64,000 bases of DNA, taken from contig JAXLRU010000008.1 in the NCBI GenBank assembly GCA_046330935.1, positions 83,071 to 147,070 on the forward strand, given 5' to 3'. The notes under the pieces were generated by a model. The model was not told the origin of the DNA. It did not search any database and saw only the letters and a program-made list of their open reading frames with translations. Both the position numbers and the translations under genes were made by a program. Positions 1 through 7,929 of the stretch are shown here, one piece after another. Every line of letters begins with the position of its first letter. Positions within the stretch are counted from its first letter, which is position 1. The stretch comes from JAXLRU01 sp046330935 (GTDB taxonomy: Bacteria; Actinomycetota; Actinomycetes; Actinomycetales; Kineosporiaceae).

Positions 1-699
1 CGTCCCGGGGCTGCCGGTGCCGGGCCTGCTGCCGCGGCGCTGCTCGTGGACCCGCGGTGCGCGCAAGGCCTGACCGCCGCTGCGTCCGCGACGCCGATCG
101 CCTCGCCGCTCGCCGCGCGGGCGCCCGGCCGACGCCGCCCGCCGCAACACGTCCCGTCGCCGCGGACACCCCGGCGCTTCCAGGTCCGGCGGGCGTGGCG
201 GCCACCGGCCGCCCTCGCCTCGGGCCGCCCGCCGGTGCAGATCGCCGTCGCTCCCGGTTCCCCGGCCGGCGGCGCCCCCGCGGCCGTCCCGACCACGCCC
301 CGGTCCGGCGCTGCGGCTCCTGGCGATGGGGTCGGGGGCGTGCCCGCCGACGCCGCGTGCTCCGCCCTCCACGCGCGCCCAGCCCGCCGTCGCCTCGCCG
401 CTGCCTGCGGTCCACGGCCAGCGCCCGCCCGCCCGGCTCCGCCGGTGCCGTCGGGCGCCCCCGCCGTCCCCGCGCCCGGAGCGCTCCCGCCCAGCGCGGC
501 CCCCACGGTGGGTGCCGCCTCACCGGGTCCGCGCCCCTCGGTCATCCCGACCGGCCCCTCGCCGGTGCCGACGGCCACCCGCCCGTCGCCCCCGCGCCCG
601 ACGCCGACGCACGCACCGGTGGCCGCCGCCGCGGTCCCTCCCTCCGGTCAGCCGGGGGGCGGGAAGGTGACGATGAAGCCCGACCCGGCGTCGCCGTAG
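1..699 (+). other. Pro/Ala-rich open reading frame, possible 3' end of a gene
   Basis: One plus-strand frame is open from the window edge to a TAG at 697-699 and encodes a low-complexity Pro/Ala/Arg-rich sequence with GC-rich third positions. This would fit a disordered C-terminal tail of a protein starting upstream. Against it, the composition is so GC-rich that stops are rare in every frame, another frame (from 2) ends at a TGA at 71-73, and the last 50 bp run antisense into the well-supported DUF429 gene. No domain is recognisable. I see no other gene in 1-647. The coding status is undecided. Confidence 0.2.
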
Positions 700-1394
700 A
701 CGCGCAGCTGCTCCGGCGTGCGCAACCATCGCCAGGCGACGTACCCGCACACGACGGCGTCGATCTCGTCCTCGACCCGGCGCAGGTCGACGGGGCGGGC
801 GGCCGACTCGACGGCGGCGCGCAGCTCGCGCCACCGCGGCGAGGCACCGGGCCGCAGCGTGGGGCCCAGACGGTCCTCGACCAGCCCCACGAGGAGCGCG
901 GCGGCGTCCCGGCGCACGGCCAGGGACCGCCCGGCGCGCGCCTTGTACGGCAGGACGCGCTCCAGCCCGAACAGGGAGACGGTGGCCGGATGCGGGAACA
1001 CCTCCAGGCACACGGGCCTGCCCGGCCTCGGCGCCACGGCAGGGTCGGGGACCCAGCCCAGCCGGGCCGCGAGCGTGGCCGCCCGCGGAGGATCGAAGTG
1101 CGGCAGCGACGTGTTCGACGGGTAGGGGCCCGCGTGGAAGCGGGCGAAGTCGGCGGCCACCTGGGCCTCGCACGGACGGCGGCCCGAGGCGTTCCTGACG
1201 ATCAGGGGAGCGTCCACCGCGACGACGGCCAGCCGCTCACGCCAGCCGGCGACGAACTGCGCGATCTCCTCGTCCGTGCGGACCGTCGCCGACGCCATCA
1301 GCGCCCCGTCCGCGCCGAGCACCGCCAGCCCCGTCCGCGCGCGCGGCCCCCACGCCAGATCGACCCCCAGCACCGCGGCGTCCGTGGTCTCCAC
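648..1394 (-). CDS. DUF429 family protein (predicted RNase H-like fold)
   Basis: This 248-residue protein has an RNase H-like N-terminus: a beta-strand with an Asp (VLGVDLAWG, about residues 8-16), then a second acidic strand (VAVDAPLIV, about 58-66). It continues with the DUF429-type Asn-Thr-Ser segment (PYPSNTSLP) and a Cys-Leu-Glu-Val-Phe-Pro strand near 150. A late VEDEIDAVVCGYVAW segment carries the last acidic cluster. DUF429 proteins are predicted nucleases or hydrolases, but no substrate is established. The start is a GTG at 1394. The gene faces away from the VanZ-like gene and stands alone. The family call is firm; the biochemical role is not known. Confidence 0.82.
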   Translation of the reverse strand: METTDAAVLGVDLAWGPRARTGLAVLGADGALMASATVRTDEEIAQFVAGWRERLAVVAVDAPLIVRNASGRRPCEAQVAADFARFHAGPYPSNTSLPHFDPPRAATLAARLGWVPDPAVAPRPGRPVCLEVFPHPATVSLFGLERVLPYKARAGRSLAVRRDAAALLVGLVEDRLGPTLRPGASPRWRELRAAVESAARPVDLRRVEDEIDAVVCGYVAWRWLRTPEQLRVYGDAGSGFIVTFPPPG

Positions 1395-1454
1395 CAGGGC
1401 ATCGTGTCAGCGCGGACACCCACCGCTGCACCGGCGTCGGCGGCGCCGGGCCGC

Positions 1455-1460
1455 TACCCT
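1455..1460 (+). promoter_or_regulatory. Candidate -10 box of a leaderless promoter (TACCCT)
   Basis: TACCCT matches the actinobacterial TANNNT -10 pattern and sits 8 bases before the GTG start at 1469, with no Shine-Dalgarno sequence in between. This fits a transcript that begins at or next to the start codon. No convincing -35 element is visible. Confidence 0.4.
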
Positions 1461-1468
1461 CGGCCCTG

Positions 1469-1882
1469 GTGACCCACGACGACGCGACCCTTCACGCGCC
1501 CGCTCAGGGCGCCCCCGTCGGGCGCCCCCTCGGTGCCGGAGCCTCCCGGGGCGCGCTCGCGGCGTTCGGCGTCGCCCTCGCCGTCCACCTCGGCGTCCTC
1601 TACTGGCCCCACGCCGTCGCCGCGCCCACCGGTTTCGGGTGGGACAAGGTCGTCCACGCCCTGATCTTCGGCGCGGTCGCATGGACGGGCGCCCGCGCCG
1701 GGGTGCCGCTGCGACTGCTGCTGCCCGCGCTCCTCGCGCACGCCCTGGTCAGCGAGGGGGTCCAACACTGGCTCCTGCCCGGCCGCACCGGCGACCTCGG
1801 TGACAGCGCGGCGGACGCCTGCGGCACCCTCCTCGCCGCCGCCCTGCTCGCCCGCGACGCGCGGCGGCGGAGGGTGCGGTGA
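1469..1882 (+). CDS. VanZ-like family small membrane protein
   Basis: A 137-residue membrane protein with the VanZ-like pattern: a hydrophobic helix (about 28-48), a short loop with a conserved Lys and His (GWDKVVHALIFGAVAW, about 57-72), two more helices, an E-G-x-Q segment (VSEGVQHWL, about 94-102) and the family's closing GDLGDSAADACG before a last helix. VanZ of the vancomycin cluster gives low-level teicoplanin resistance, but most chromosomal VanZ-like proteins have no known function and none should be assumed here. Its stop overlaps the GTG of the YqgE gene by 4 bp (GTGA), so the two are probably translated together. The start has no Shine-Dalgarno sequence and appears leaderless. Confidence 0.8.
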   Translation: MTHDDATLHAPAQGAPVGRPLGAGASRGALAAFGVALAVHLGVLYWPHAVAAPTGFGWDKVVHALIFGAVAWTGARAGVPLRLLLPALLAHALVSEGVQHWLLPGRTGDLGDSAADACGTLLAAALLARDARRRRVR

Positions 1883-2433
1883 GCGGCCTCGCCGGGCGTC
1901 TGCTCGTGGCCGCGCCCACCCTGGAGGACCCGTCCTTCCGCCGCAGCGTCGTCCTGGTCCTCGACCACGGTGACACCGGCGCCCTGGGGGTGGTCGTCAA
2001 CCGGCCGCTCGACGTCGACGTCGACGCCGTGCTGCCGGTGTGGCAGCCGCACGTGACGGCGCCCGGCCGGCTGTTCCAGGGCGGCCCCGTGCAGCTGGAC
2101 TCGGCGCTGGGCCTCGTGGCCGTGCCGGGGGACGGGGAGGAACCCGCCGGGGTCAAGCGGATCCTCGGCTCGATCGGGCTGGTCGACCTCGACACCCCGC
2201 CCGAGCTGATCCGCGGAGGCGTCGCCGGGGTGCGCATCTTCGCCGGGTACGCGGGCTGGTCGCCGGGGCAGCTCGAGGGCGAGGTGGCCGAGGGTTCGTG
2301 GTTCGTCGTCGACTGCGAGCCGCGCGACCCCTTCTCGGCGACGCCGAGCCGGCTGTGGAGCGAGGTCCTGCGCCGCCAGCGCGGGCGGCTCGCGCTGCTG
2401 TCCACCTACCCCGACGACCCGGCACGCAATTGA
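1879..2433 (+). CDS. YqgE/AlgH family protein
   Basis: This 184-residue protein fits the full length of the YqgE/AlgH family. It begins with the typical GRLLVAAPTLEDPSFRRSVV segment, followed by the D-H-G-x-x-G-A-L-G-V-V-V-N-R-P strand-turn (about 29-43), the G-G-P-V (68-71) and the F-A-G-Y-A-G-W-x-P-G-Q-L-E loop (about 121-133). Family structures are single-domain and cytoplasmic; AlgH was named as a regulator of alginate genes in Pseudomonas, but no general biochemical role is settled. It overlaps the VanZ-like gene upstream and the GNAT gene downstream by 4 bp each, making a three-gene translationally coupled unit. Confidence 0.9.
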   Translation: MSGLAGRLLVAAPTLEDPSFRRSVVLVLDHGDTGALGVVVNRPLDVDVDAVLPVWQPHVTAPGRLFQGGPVQLDSALGLVAVPGDGEEPAGVKRILGSIGLVDLDTPPELIRGGVAGVRIFAGYAGWSPGQLEGEVAEGSWFVVDCEPRDPFSATPSRLWSEVLRRQRGRLALLSTYPDDPARN

Positions 2434-2924
2434 GCGGCGCCGACGTCCCGCCGCCCACGGCGTCCCCGCCCGTCCGGTTGCGGCGGCGCGACCCGGCCTC
2501 GCCGGTCGCCGTCGCCCTCCTGGACACCTACCGGGCCGAGATCAGCGCGCTGTTCGGGTTCGACGCCACGACCGGCGTCTCCGCCGATCCCGAGGAGATG
2601 ACCCCGCCGCGCGGGGACTTCCTCGTGGCCTACCTCGACGACGTGCCGCTGGGCTGCGGCGGGGTGAAGCTCGTGGGGCCGGGCCTCGCCGAGCTCAAGC
2701 GCATGTGGGTGGCCCCGCAGGCCCGGGGACGGGGTGTGGGCCGCGCGCTGCTGGCGGGGTTGGAGGCCGCCGCCCGCGACCTCGGTGCCACCCGGGCCGT
2801 GCTCGACACCCATGCCCGGCTGGAGCCGGCGCTGCGGCTGTACACGGGTGGCGGCTGGCAGGAAGTGCCGGCGTACAACGCCAACCCCCACGCCACGCAC
2901 TGGTTCGCCAAGTCCCTGCAGTGA
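2430..2924 (+). CDS. GNAT family N-acetyltransferase
   Basis: I start this 164-residue protein at a TTG (2430) that overlaps the YqgE stop as TTGA; the frame is open further upstream, but that part is shadow sequence. The GNAT core is clear: a beta4 strand with the acceptor-side segment ELKRMWVAP, the acetyl-CoA pyrophosphate loop Q-A-R-G-R-G-V-G (about residues 97-104), the helix that follows it, then VLDTH and the late LYTGGGWQEVPAYN segment ending with the family's F-A-K-S-L. These enzymes move an acetyl group from acetyl-CoA to an amine; the substrate cannot be read from sequence. It is the last gene of the VanZ-YqgE-GNAT unit. Confidence 0.85.
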   Translation: MSGADVPPPTASPPVRLRRRDPASPVAVALLDTYRAEISALFGFDATTGVSADPEEMTPPRGDFLVAYLDDVPLGCGGVKLVGPGLAELKRMWVAPQARGRGVGRALLAGLEAAARDLGATRAVLDTHARLEPALRLYTGGGWQEVPAYNANPHATHWFAKSLQ

Positions 2925-2959
2925 GCGGTCTCCCGCGACGAACGACCGCGAGGCGCACG

Positions 2960-2965
2960 TACAGT
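2960..2965 (+). promoter_or_regulatory. Candidate -10 box of a leaderless promoter (TACAGT)
   Basis: TACAGT lies 8 bases before the ATG of the DUF3039 gene, with no Shine-Dalgarno sequence in the short gap. The same arrangement recurs before other genes of the window (1455, 40571, 43063, 43617). Confidence 0.45.
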
Positions 2966-2973
2966 TGACGCCC

Positions 2974-3285
2974 ATGACGACCCTGCCGCCCGATCCCGCC
3001 CCGCTGTCGTCGCCGGGCTCCTCCTCCGCCGCGCTCCTCGAGCGCGAGCTGGTCGAGCAGCCGGTCGAGCCGGGCGATCACGAGCGCTTCGCGCACTACG
3101 CGCACAAGGACAAGATCATGGAGTCGGCGATGACGGGGACGCCCGTCGTCGCGCTGTGCGGCAAGGTCTGGGTGCCCGGCCGCGACCCCAAGAAGTTCCC
3201 CGTCTGCCCCATGTGCAAGGAGATCATGGAGACGTGGCGGGGCATGGAGAGCGGCGGCGGGGACGACAAGTCCTCGGGTGACTGA
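2974..3285 (+). CDS. DUF3039 domain-containing protein
   Basis: A 103-residue protein with a disordered Ser/Pro-rich N-terminus followed by the compact DUF3039 domain: ERFAHYAHKDKIMESAMTG (about 41-59), a V-x-A-L-C-G-K-x-W-x-P strand and C-P-M-C-K-E-I. The paired Cys residues (one in LCGKVW, two in CPMC) suggest a small metal site; this is inference from spacing, not a described property. The family is confined to actinobacteria and has no known function. The ATG at 2974 follows a leaderless-type -10 box. Its 3' end overlaps the MFS gene by 8 bp. Confidence 0.85.
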   Translation: MTTLPPDPAPLSSPGSSSAALLERELVEQPVEPGDHERFAHYAHKDKIMESAMTGTPVVALCGKVWVPGRDPKKFPVCPMCKEIMETWRGMESGGGDDKSSGD

Positions 3286-4804
3286 GACCGCGCGGCCGAC
3301 CGGCCCCACCGATCCCGCGGGCGTGCTCGCTCCCCCGCAGCGGGCGGCGCTGCGGCTGGCCACCGTCGGCGTGGTCAGCCTCGTCACCATGGTCGCGTTC
3401 GAGTCGATGGCGGTGGCCACGGCCATGCCCGATGCCGCCGCCGACCTCGGCGGCGTCCGCGGGTACGGCCTGGCGTTCTCGCTGTTCCTCACGACGTCGC
3501 TGTTCGGCACCGTCGTGTCGGGGCCGTGGGCCGACCGGGTCGGGCCGCGGCAGCCGCTGCTCGTGGGCATCGTCGCGTTCGTCGGCGGCCTGCTCGTGTG
3601 CACCACGGCCCTGTCGTTCGGGGCGCTGCTCGTGGGCCGCGCCGTCAGCGGAGCCGGCGGCGGGCTGATCGTCGTCGCCCTCTACGTGGTGGTCGCGCGG
3701 GTCTACCCGGCCGACGCCCAGCCGCGCGTCTTCAGCTGGATCTCGACTGCCTGGGTGCTGCCCGCCGTCGTCGGGCCGCCCGTGGCGGGCCTGCTGACCG
3801 AACACCTCACGTGGCGACTGGTCTTCGGACTCGTGCCGCTCGTCGTCGTCCTGCCCCTGGTCACGCTGTGGCCGCGGCTGCCGCACGGGCCCGCCCCCAC
3901 GGCGTCCGGACCTGGCCCGGCGGACGCCGACGCCGCCCTCGTCGCCCGCCACGACGCCGACCGCGGCGCCGACCAGGGCGCCGACGACGTGCCGGGGATC
4001 GGCGCGCGCGAACGCCTGCTGCGGGGGGCCCTGCTCGCGACCTCGGCGGCCCTGCTGCAGGCCGGCCTGCAGGGCGCCACGCTGCTCGGCGTCCCGGCGG
4101 CCGTGACGGCCGTGCTGGGCGGCGCCGGGGTGCTGGCGTCCCTGCCCGGCCTCGTGCCGCCCGGGGTGCTGCGGGTGTCCCGCGGCGTCCCGTCGTTGGT
4201 CGTCGCGCGGCTCCTGCTCGCCGCGGCGTTCTTCGGCGCCGAGGCGTTCGTCCCGCTGATGCTCGTCGCCGAGCGGGGGTGGGGGGTCTCCCTGGCCGGT
4301 GCCTCGCTCACGTCGTCGGCCATCGGGTGGGCGGCCGGTTCCTGGTTGCAGGGCCACGCCCGCCTCCCGGTGCCGCGCCACCTCCTCGTCGGGGCCGGGG
4401 GAGGCGTGCTCGGGGTCGCCGTCGGGCTGCTCGCCCTCACCCCGTGGCCTCAGGCGCCCGGATGGTCCGTCGCCGCCGTGTGGACCCTGGGCGGGTTCGG
4501 GATGGGCGCCGCCATCTCCGCGATCTCCGTGCTCACCCTGCAGCTGTCCCGGGACGGCGAGGAGGGCAGGAACTCCGGCGCCGTGCAGCTGGGGGACGCG
4601 CTGGGCGGGGTCCTCGGCATCGGCGCCTCGGGCGCCGTCTTCGCCCACGGGCACACCCCCGGGGTCGCCGAACCGGGGCTGTACTCCCTGATCTGGCTCG
4701 TGCTCGCGCCGTTGGCACTGCTCGTAGGCGTCGTCGCGGTCAGGATGCGCGAGGACGATGCCCCGGAGGTTGTCCACAGGTTAGGCCGCCCCGGCGTCGG
4801 GTGA
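3278..4804 (+). CDS. MFS transporter (drug exporter-like)
   Basis: A 508-residue major facilitator superfamily permease. The first helix carries the exporter-type segment with Ala-Met-Pro at its end (VATAMPDAAADLGG, about 46-59), and the loop after helix 2 has the MFS motif A form W-A-D-R-V-G-x-R-Q. Motif-C-like glycine-rich helices (GRAVSGAGGGLIVVALYVV) follow, then WISTAWVLPAVVGPPVAG. About 12-14 membrane helices can be counted, split by a charged central loop near residues 205-245. Such proteins export hydrophobic compounds in exchange for protons across the cell membrane; the substrate is unknown. The start GTG at 3278 lies inside the end of the DUF3039 gene, so translation is probably coupled. 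Confidence 0.85.
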   Translation: MTETARPTGPTDPAGVLAPPQRAALRLATVGVVSLVTMVAFESMAVATAMPDAAADLGGVRGYGLAFSLFLTTSLFGTVVSGPWADRVGPRQPLLVGIVAFVGGLLVCTTALSFGALLVGRAVSGAGGGLIVVALYVVVARVYPADAQPRVFSWISTAWVLPAVVGPPVAGLLTEHLTWRLVFGLVPLVVVLPLVTLWPRLPHGPAPTASGPGPADADAALVARHDADRGADQGADDVPGIGARERLLRGALLATSAALLQAGLQGATLLGVPAAVTAVLGGAGVLASLPGLVPPGVLRVSRGVPSLVVARLLLAAAFFGAEAFVPLMLVAERGWGVSLAGASLTSSAIGWAAGSWLQGHARLPVPRHLLVGAGGGVLGVAVGLLALTPWPQAPGWSVAAVWTLGGFGMGAAISAISVLTLQLSRDGEEGRNSGAVQLGDALGGVLGIGASGAVFAHGHTPGVAEPGLYSLIWLVLAPLALLVGVVAVRMREDDAPEVVHRLGRPGVG

Positions 4805-4807
4805 GCG

Positions 4808-4840
4808 TCCCGGGCGTCATGCTGAGCACGGGGCCCGGGA
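4808..4840 (+). terminator. Candidate hairpin terminator after the MFS gene
   Basis: TCCCGGGC at 4808-4815 and GCCCGGGA at 4833-4840 form perfect 8-bp arms with a 17-base loop, starting 4 bases after the MFS stop. There is no T-run, as is common for terminators in such GC-rich genomes. Confidence 0.35.
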
Positions 4841-4903
4841 TGTGGACCCGCCCTGCGCACGACGTGCGCGAGGGGTCGTAAGGACCGGACAGGGGGTACA
4901 GGG

Positions 4904-5539
4904 GTGGTCGGCAGCACGCGAGGTGGTTCCGAGGACCTCGAGCAGGCGCCGGAGGTGGGGCCGCCCGACCGCGGCACCTCGGGGTCCGACGGCGATGACC
5001 CGCCGCCGTACCAGTTGACCGACCTGCCGCTGGTCCTTCGTGACGAGGACATGTCCTCGGTGCGGTTGGGCATGGTGCTCGCCGTCCTCGCGGTGTCGCC
5101 CGTCGTCTTCGCGACCGTCCACGACATCGCCTGGTTCACCATCCTGTCCATCGTGTCGGTGCGGATCCTCATGGGCTCGGGGGAGAAGCGTTCGCGCCGG
5201 GTCAGCCTCACCGAGGACCGGCTGGAGCTCTCGACGGGCTGGTGGACCTCGAGGATCGCCTGGTCCGACGTGTCCGAGGTCAGCGCTGAGAACGACACGG
5301 TGACCGTGGTGCGTCGCAGCCGCGGGGCCGCCAGCGTCGCCCTGCCCGACTGCATACGCACCGACCGGGCCGCTGCCGCGCGGCGGGTCGTGGCGCTCGC
5401 CGTGCTCGTGCGGGAGCGTGCGGCAGGAGCGGTGGCGCCGCTGCCGTCGGAGCGACTACGGGGGTCAGCGGGCCCGATGGTGCTGTTCTTCCCCCTCTGG
5501 CTGGCGGAGTGGGCGCAGGGATTGGCCCGGCTCTGGTGA
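4904..5539 (+). CDS. Putative membrane protein with a PH-like region
   Basis: A 211-residue protein with an acidic disordered N-terminus, two adjoining membrane helices (about 52-90) and a soluble beta-rich region (RRVSLTEDRLELSTGWWTSRIAWSDVSEV). That strand-turn-strand order, with W-x-D-V before a charged strand, resembles bacterial PH-like membrane domains. I cannot name a family with certainty and no function is claimed. The C-terminus has a third hydrophobic stretch (MVLFFPLWLAEW). The GTG at 4904 has a Shine-Dalgarno-like AGGGGG 7 bases upstream. It is a stand-alone gene between the MFS and helicase genes. Confidence 0.65.
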   Translation: MVGSTRGGSEDLEQAPEVGPPDRGTSGSDGDDPPPYQLTDLPLVLRDEDMSSVRLGMVLAVLAVSPVVFATVHDIAWFTILSIVSVRILMGSGEKRSRRVSLTEDRLELSTGWWTSRIAWSDVSEVSAENDTVTVVRRSRGAASVALPDCIRTDRAAAARRVVALAVLVRERAAGAVAPLPSERLRGSAGPMVLFFPLWLAEWAQGLARLW

Positions 5540-5663
5540 CTTTCGATGGGCTGCGAGGACCAGCGGCTACCACGGCCCGGCCCGGCACGCCCGCAGCCGC
5601 CGGCGGCGCGTGTCCCCCTCCGGGCGGGTTAGCCTCTTGGCTCGTGACTGGACAGGGGTGGAC

Positions 5664-7592
5664 GTGACGGCAGCTGGTGGACACGCCCTGCACCCGCACG
5701 GTGCCGCGGCGTCGATGTCGCCGTCGTACCCCAGCCGGGCGGCGTGGGGCACGGCGTCGAAGCTGCGGGCCTGGCAGCAGGAGGCCCTCACCCAGTACCT
5801 GGCCACCCAGCCCCAGGATTTCCTCGCAGTCGCCACGCCCGGCGCGGGCAAGACGACGTTCGCGCTGCGGCTGGCCGCCGAGCTGCTCGACCGCCGCGTC
5901 ATCCAGCGGGTCACCGTCGTCTGCCCCACCGAGCACCTCAAGCGGCAGTGGGCCGACGCCGCGCACCGCGCGGGCATCCGGATCGACCCCGAGTTCTCCA
6001 ACGCGCAGGGCCAGCACGCGCGGCACTTCGACGGCGTCGCCCTCACCTACGCGGGTGTGGCGAGCCGACCGATGCTGCACCGCGCGCGCACCGAGGCTGC
6101 CCGCACGCTCGTCATCCTCGACGAGATCCACCACGGTGGGGACGCGCTGAGCTGGGGGGACGCCGTCCGCGAGGCGTTCGAGCCGGCCGTGCGCCGCGTG
6201 GCCCTGACCGGGACGCCGTTCCGCTCCGACACCAGCCCCATCCCGTTCGTCACCTACGAGGAGAACGAGGCGGGGGCGCGCCAGTCGCGCGCCGACTACA
6301 CCTACGGCTACGAGCACGCGCTGCGCGACGGCGTCGTCCGCCCCGTGCTGTTCCTGTCGTACTCCGGGCAGATGCGCTGGAAGACGCGGATGGGCGACGA
6401 GGTCGCCGCGCGCCTCGGGGAGCCCCTCACGAAGGACCTGATCAACCAGGCGTGGCGTACGGCGCTCGCGCCCGACGGCGGCTGGATCCCGCAGGTGCTC
6501 GCGGCCGCCGACCGGCGGCTCACCGAGGTGCGCCGGGGCATGCCCGACGCGGGCGGCTTGGTCATCGCCACCGACCAGCAGACGGCGCGGGCGTACGCGA
6601 AGACGCTGCGGGAGATCACGGGCGAGGCCGCGACCGTCGTCCTGTCCGACGACGCCGGGGCGTCGGACCGGATCGAGGAGTTCAGCGAGGGGCGCCAGCG
6701 GTGGATGGTCGCCGTCCGGATGGTGTCCGAGGGCGTCGACGTGCCGCGCCTGGCCGTCGGCGTCTACGCCACCTCGACGTCGACGCCCCTGTTCTTCGCC
6801 CAGGCCGTGGGGCGTTTCGTCCGCGCGCGACGGCGGGGCGAGACCGCGTCGATCTTCCTGCCCAGCGTGCCGATCCTGCTCGGGCTGGCCGGTGAGCTGG
6901 AGCGCCAGCGCGACCACGTGCTGGAGCGGCCCCACCGCGACGACGAGGACTGGAACCCCGAGGACGCGCTGCTGGCCGAGGCCAACCGCGAGGAGAAGGC
7001 CTCCGGCGAGCTGGAGCTGCAGAAGTTCGAGGCGCTGGAGGCCCAGGCCACCTTCGACCGGGTGCTGTTCGACAAGCAGGAGTTCGGCACCGAGGCGGAG
7101 GTGGGCTCCGAGGAGGAGCTCGACTTCCTCGGCATCCCCGGGCTGCTCGAGCCCGAGCAGGTCACCCAACTGCTCCGGCAGCGGCAGGCCGAGCAGGTGG
7201 CCGCCCGCAGCAAGGGGCACCGGCGCCGCTCCCAGGGCCCGCAGAGCGCAGCGGCCGGCGCGGCCGCCGTCGGGACCGGCCCTGCCGGGACGTCCGGCCC
7301 CGGGGGTGTGGTCGCGAGTGGCAGCGTGGTCGCGGGCGCCGGTGGCGACGCCGCTCCAGGGCGCGGCGGGAGCGGGATCGACGCCCTCGCCCTGCACCGC
7401 CAGGCCGGGGCCCTGCGCAAGGAGCTGCACTCCCTGGTCGGCGCCTGGTCGCGGCGCACGGGCCAGCCCCACGGGGTGGTGCACAACGAGCTGCGCCGCA
7501 CCTGCGGCGGGCCCGAGGTGGCTCTCGCCAGCGTCGACCAGCTCCAGGAGCGCATCTCCACGCTGCGGAAGTGGTTCACGACCACCCGCTGA
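5664..7592 (+). CDS. DEAD/DEAH-box superfamily 2 helicase
   Basis: A 642-residue SF2 ATPase. It shows motif I A-T-P-G-A-G-K-T-T near residue 58, motif Ia VVCPTEHL, motif II D-E-I-H-H, motif III LTGTPFRS, and the second RecA domain with motif V-like VRMVSEGVDVPR and motif VI QAVGRFVRARR. A Glu-rich region follows, then an Ala/Gly linker (about 530-570) and a C-terminal helical part (ALRKELHSLVGAWSRRTGQPHGVVHNELRR), found in the actinobacterial members. It likely remodels DNA or nucleoprotein with ATP; its exact role is unknown. I prefer the GTG at 5664 because GGACAGGGG ends 6 bases upstream; GTG 5658 is the alternative. Confidence 0.85.
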   Translation: MTAAGGHALHPHGAAASMSPSYPSRAAWGTASKLRAWQQEALTQYLATQPQDFLAVATPGAGKTTFALRLAAELLDRRVIQRVTVVCPTEHLKRQWADAAHRAGIRIDPEFSNAQGQHARHFDGVALTYAGVASRPMLHRARTEAARTLVILDEIHHGGDALSWGDAVREAFEPAVRRVALTGTPFRSDTSPIPFVTYEENEAGARQSRADYTYGYEHALRDGVVRPVLFLSYSGQMRWKTRMGDEVAARLGEPLTKDLINQAWRTALAPDGGWIPQVLAAADRRLTEVRRGMPDAGGLVIATDQQTARAYAKTLREITGEAATVVLSDDAGASDRIEEFSEGRQRWMVAVRMVSEGVDVPRLAVGVYATSTSTPLFFAQAVGRFVRARRRGETASIFLPSVPILLGLAGELERQRDHVLERPHRDDEDWNPEDALLAEANREEKASGELELQKFEALEAQATFDRVLFDKQEFGTEAEVGSEEELDFLGIPGLLEPEQVTQLLRQRQAEQVAARSKGHRRRSQGPQSAAAGAAAVGTGPAGTSGPGGVVASGSVVAGAGGDAAPGRGGSGIDALALHRQAGALRKELHSLVGAWSRRTGQPHGVVHNELRRTCGGPEVALASVDQLQERISTLRKWFTTTR

Positions 7593-7929
7593 GCCCTCCC
7601 CGGCCAAGATCGACGTGCGGATCCCGTGAGGTTGCGGACAGTGGTCGTAGTGCACCGCGGGTGTTCGGGCGGATCCTCGCGGTGCCCACGACGTCCTGCT
7701 CCGGCTGCCCCTCACGGTGCCGACGTGGCGGGACGCGCGGCGCGGCGGCGGGCTGGGGACGGGTCCGCCGCCGCGCCAGCCGCTCGTCGTCCTCGCCGGC
7801 CGCCCGTCCTCCCCGACACCGTCGGCCTCCCCCGTGCTGTTTCAGGCTCCGGCGCGCCGCCGTACTGCTCGACCCGCCGAACCCCCGCCCGTGCGGCAGG
7901 CTGGCCGCAGTGGCGTGAGGGAGGTTCGC
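7593..7929. other. Intergenic stretch without a supported gene
   Basis: This 337-bp stretch lies between the helicase and the flavoprotein. Frames open here lack a start with a ribosome binding site and show no domain. CGCGGCGG at 7741-7748 pairs with CCGCCGCG at 7768-7775, which could be a weak transcription end for the helicase. No clear promoter for the next gene was found. Confidence 0.4.

Noticed and set aside
57..1472. A 471-codon plus-strand frame through the DUF429 gene
   Set aside because: Basic low-complexity translation antisense to a recognisable protein family.
1469..1882. Glycopeptide resistance gene vanZ
   Set aside because: Only the general VanZ-like domain is present; no van cluster partners exist nearby.
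5280..7715. An 811-codon minus-strand frame opposite the helicase
   Set aside because: The plus strand carries all SF2 helicase motifs in order; the antisense frame has none.
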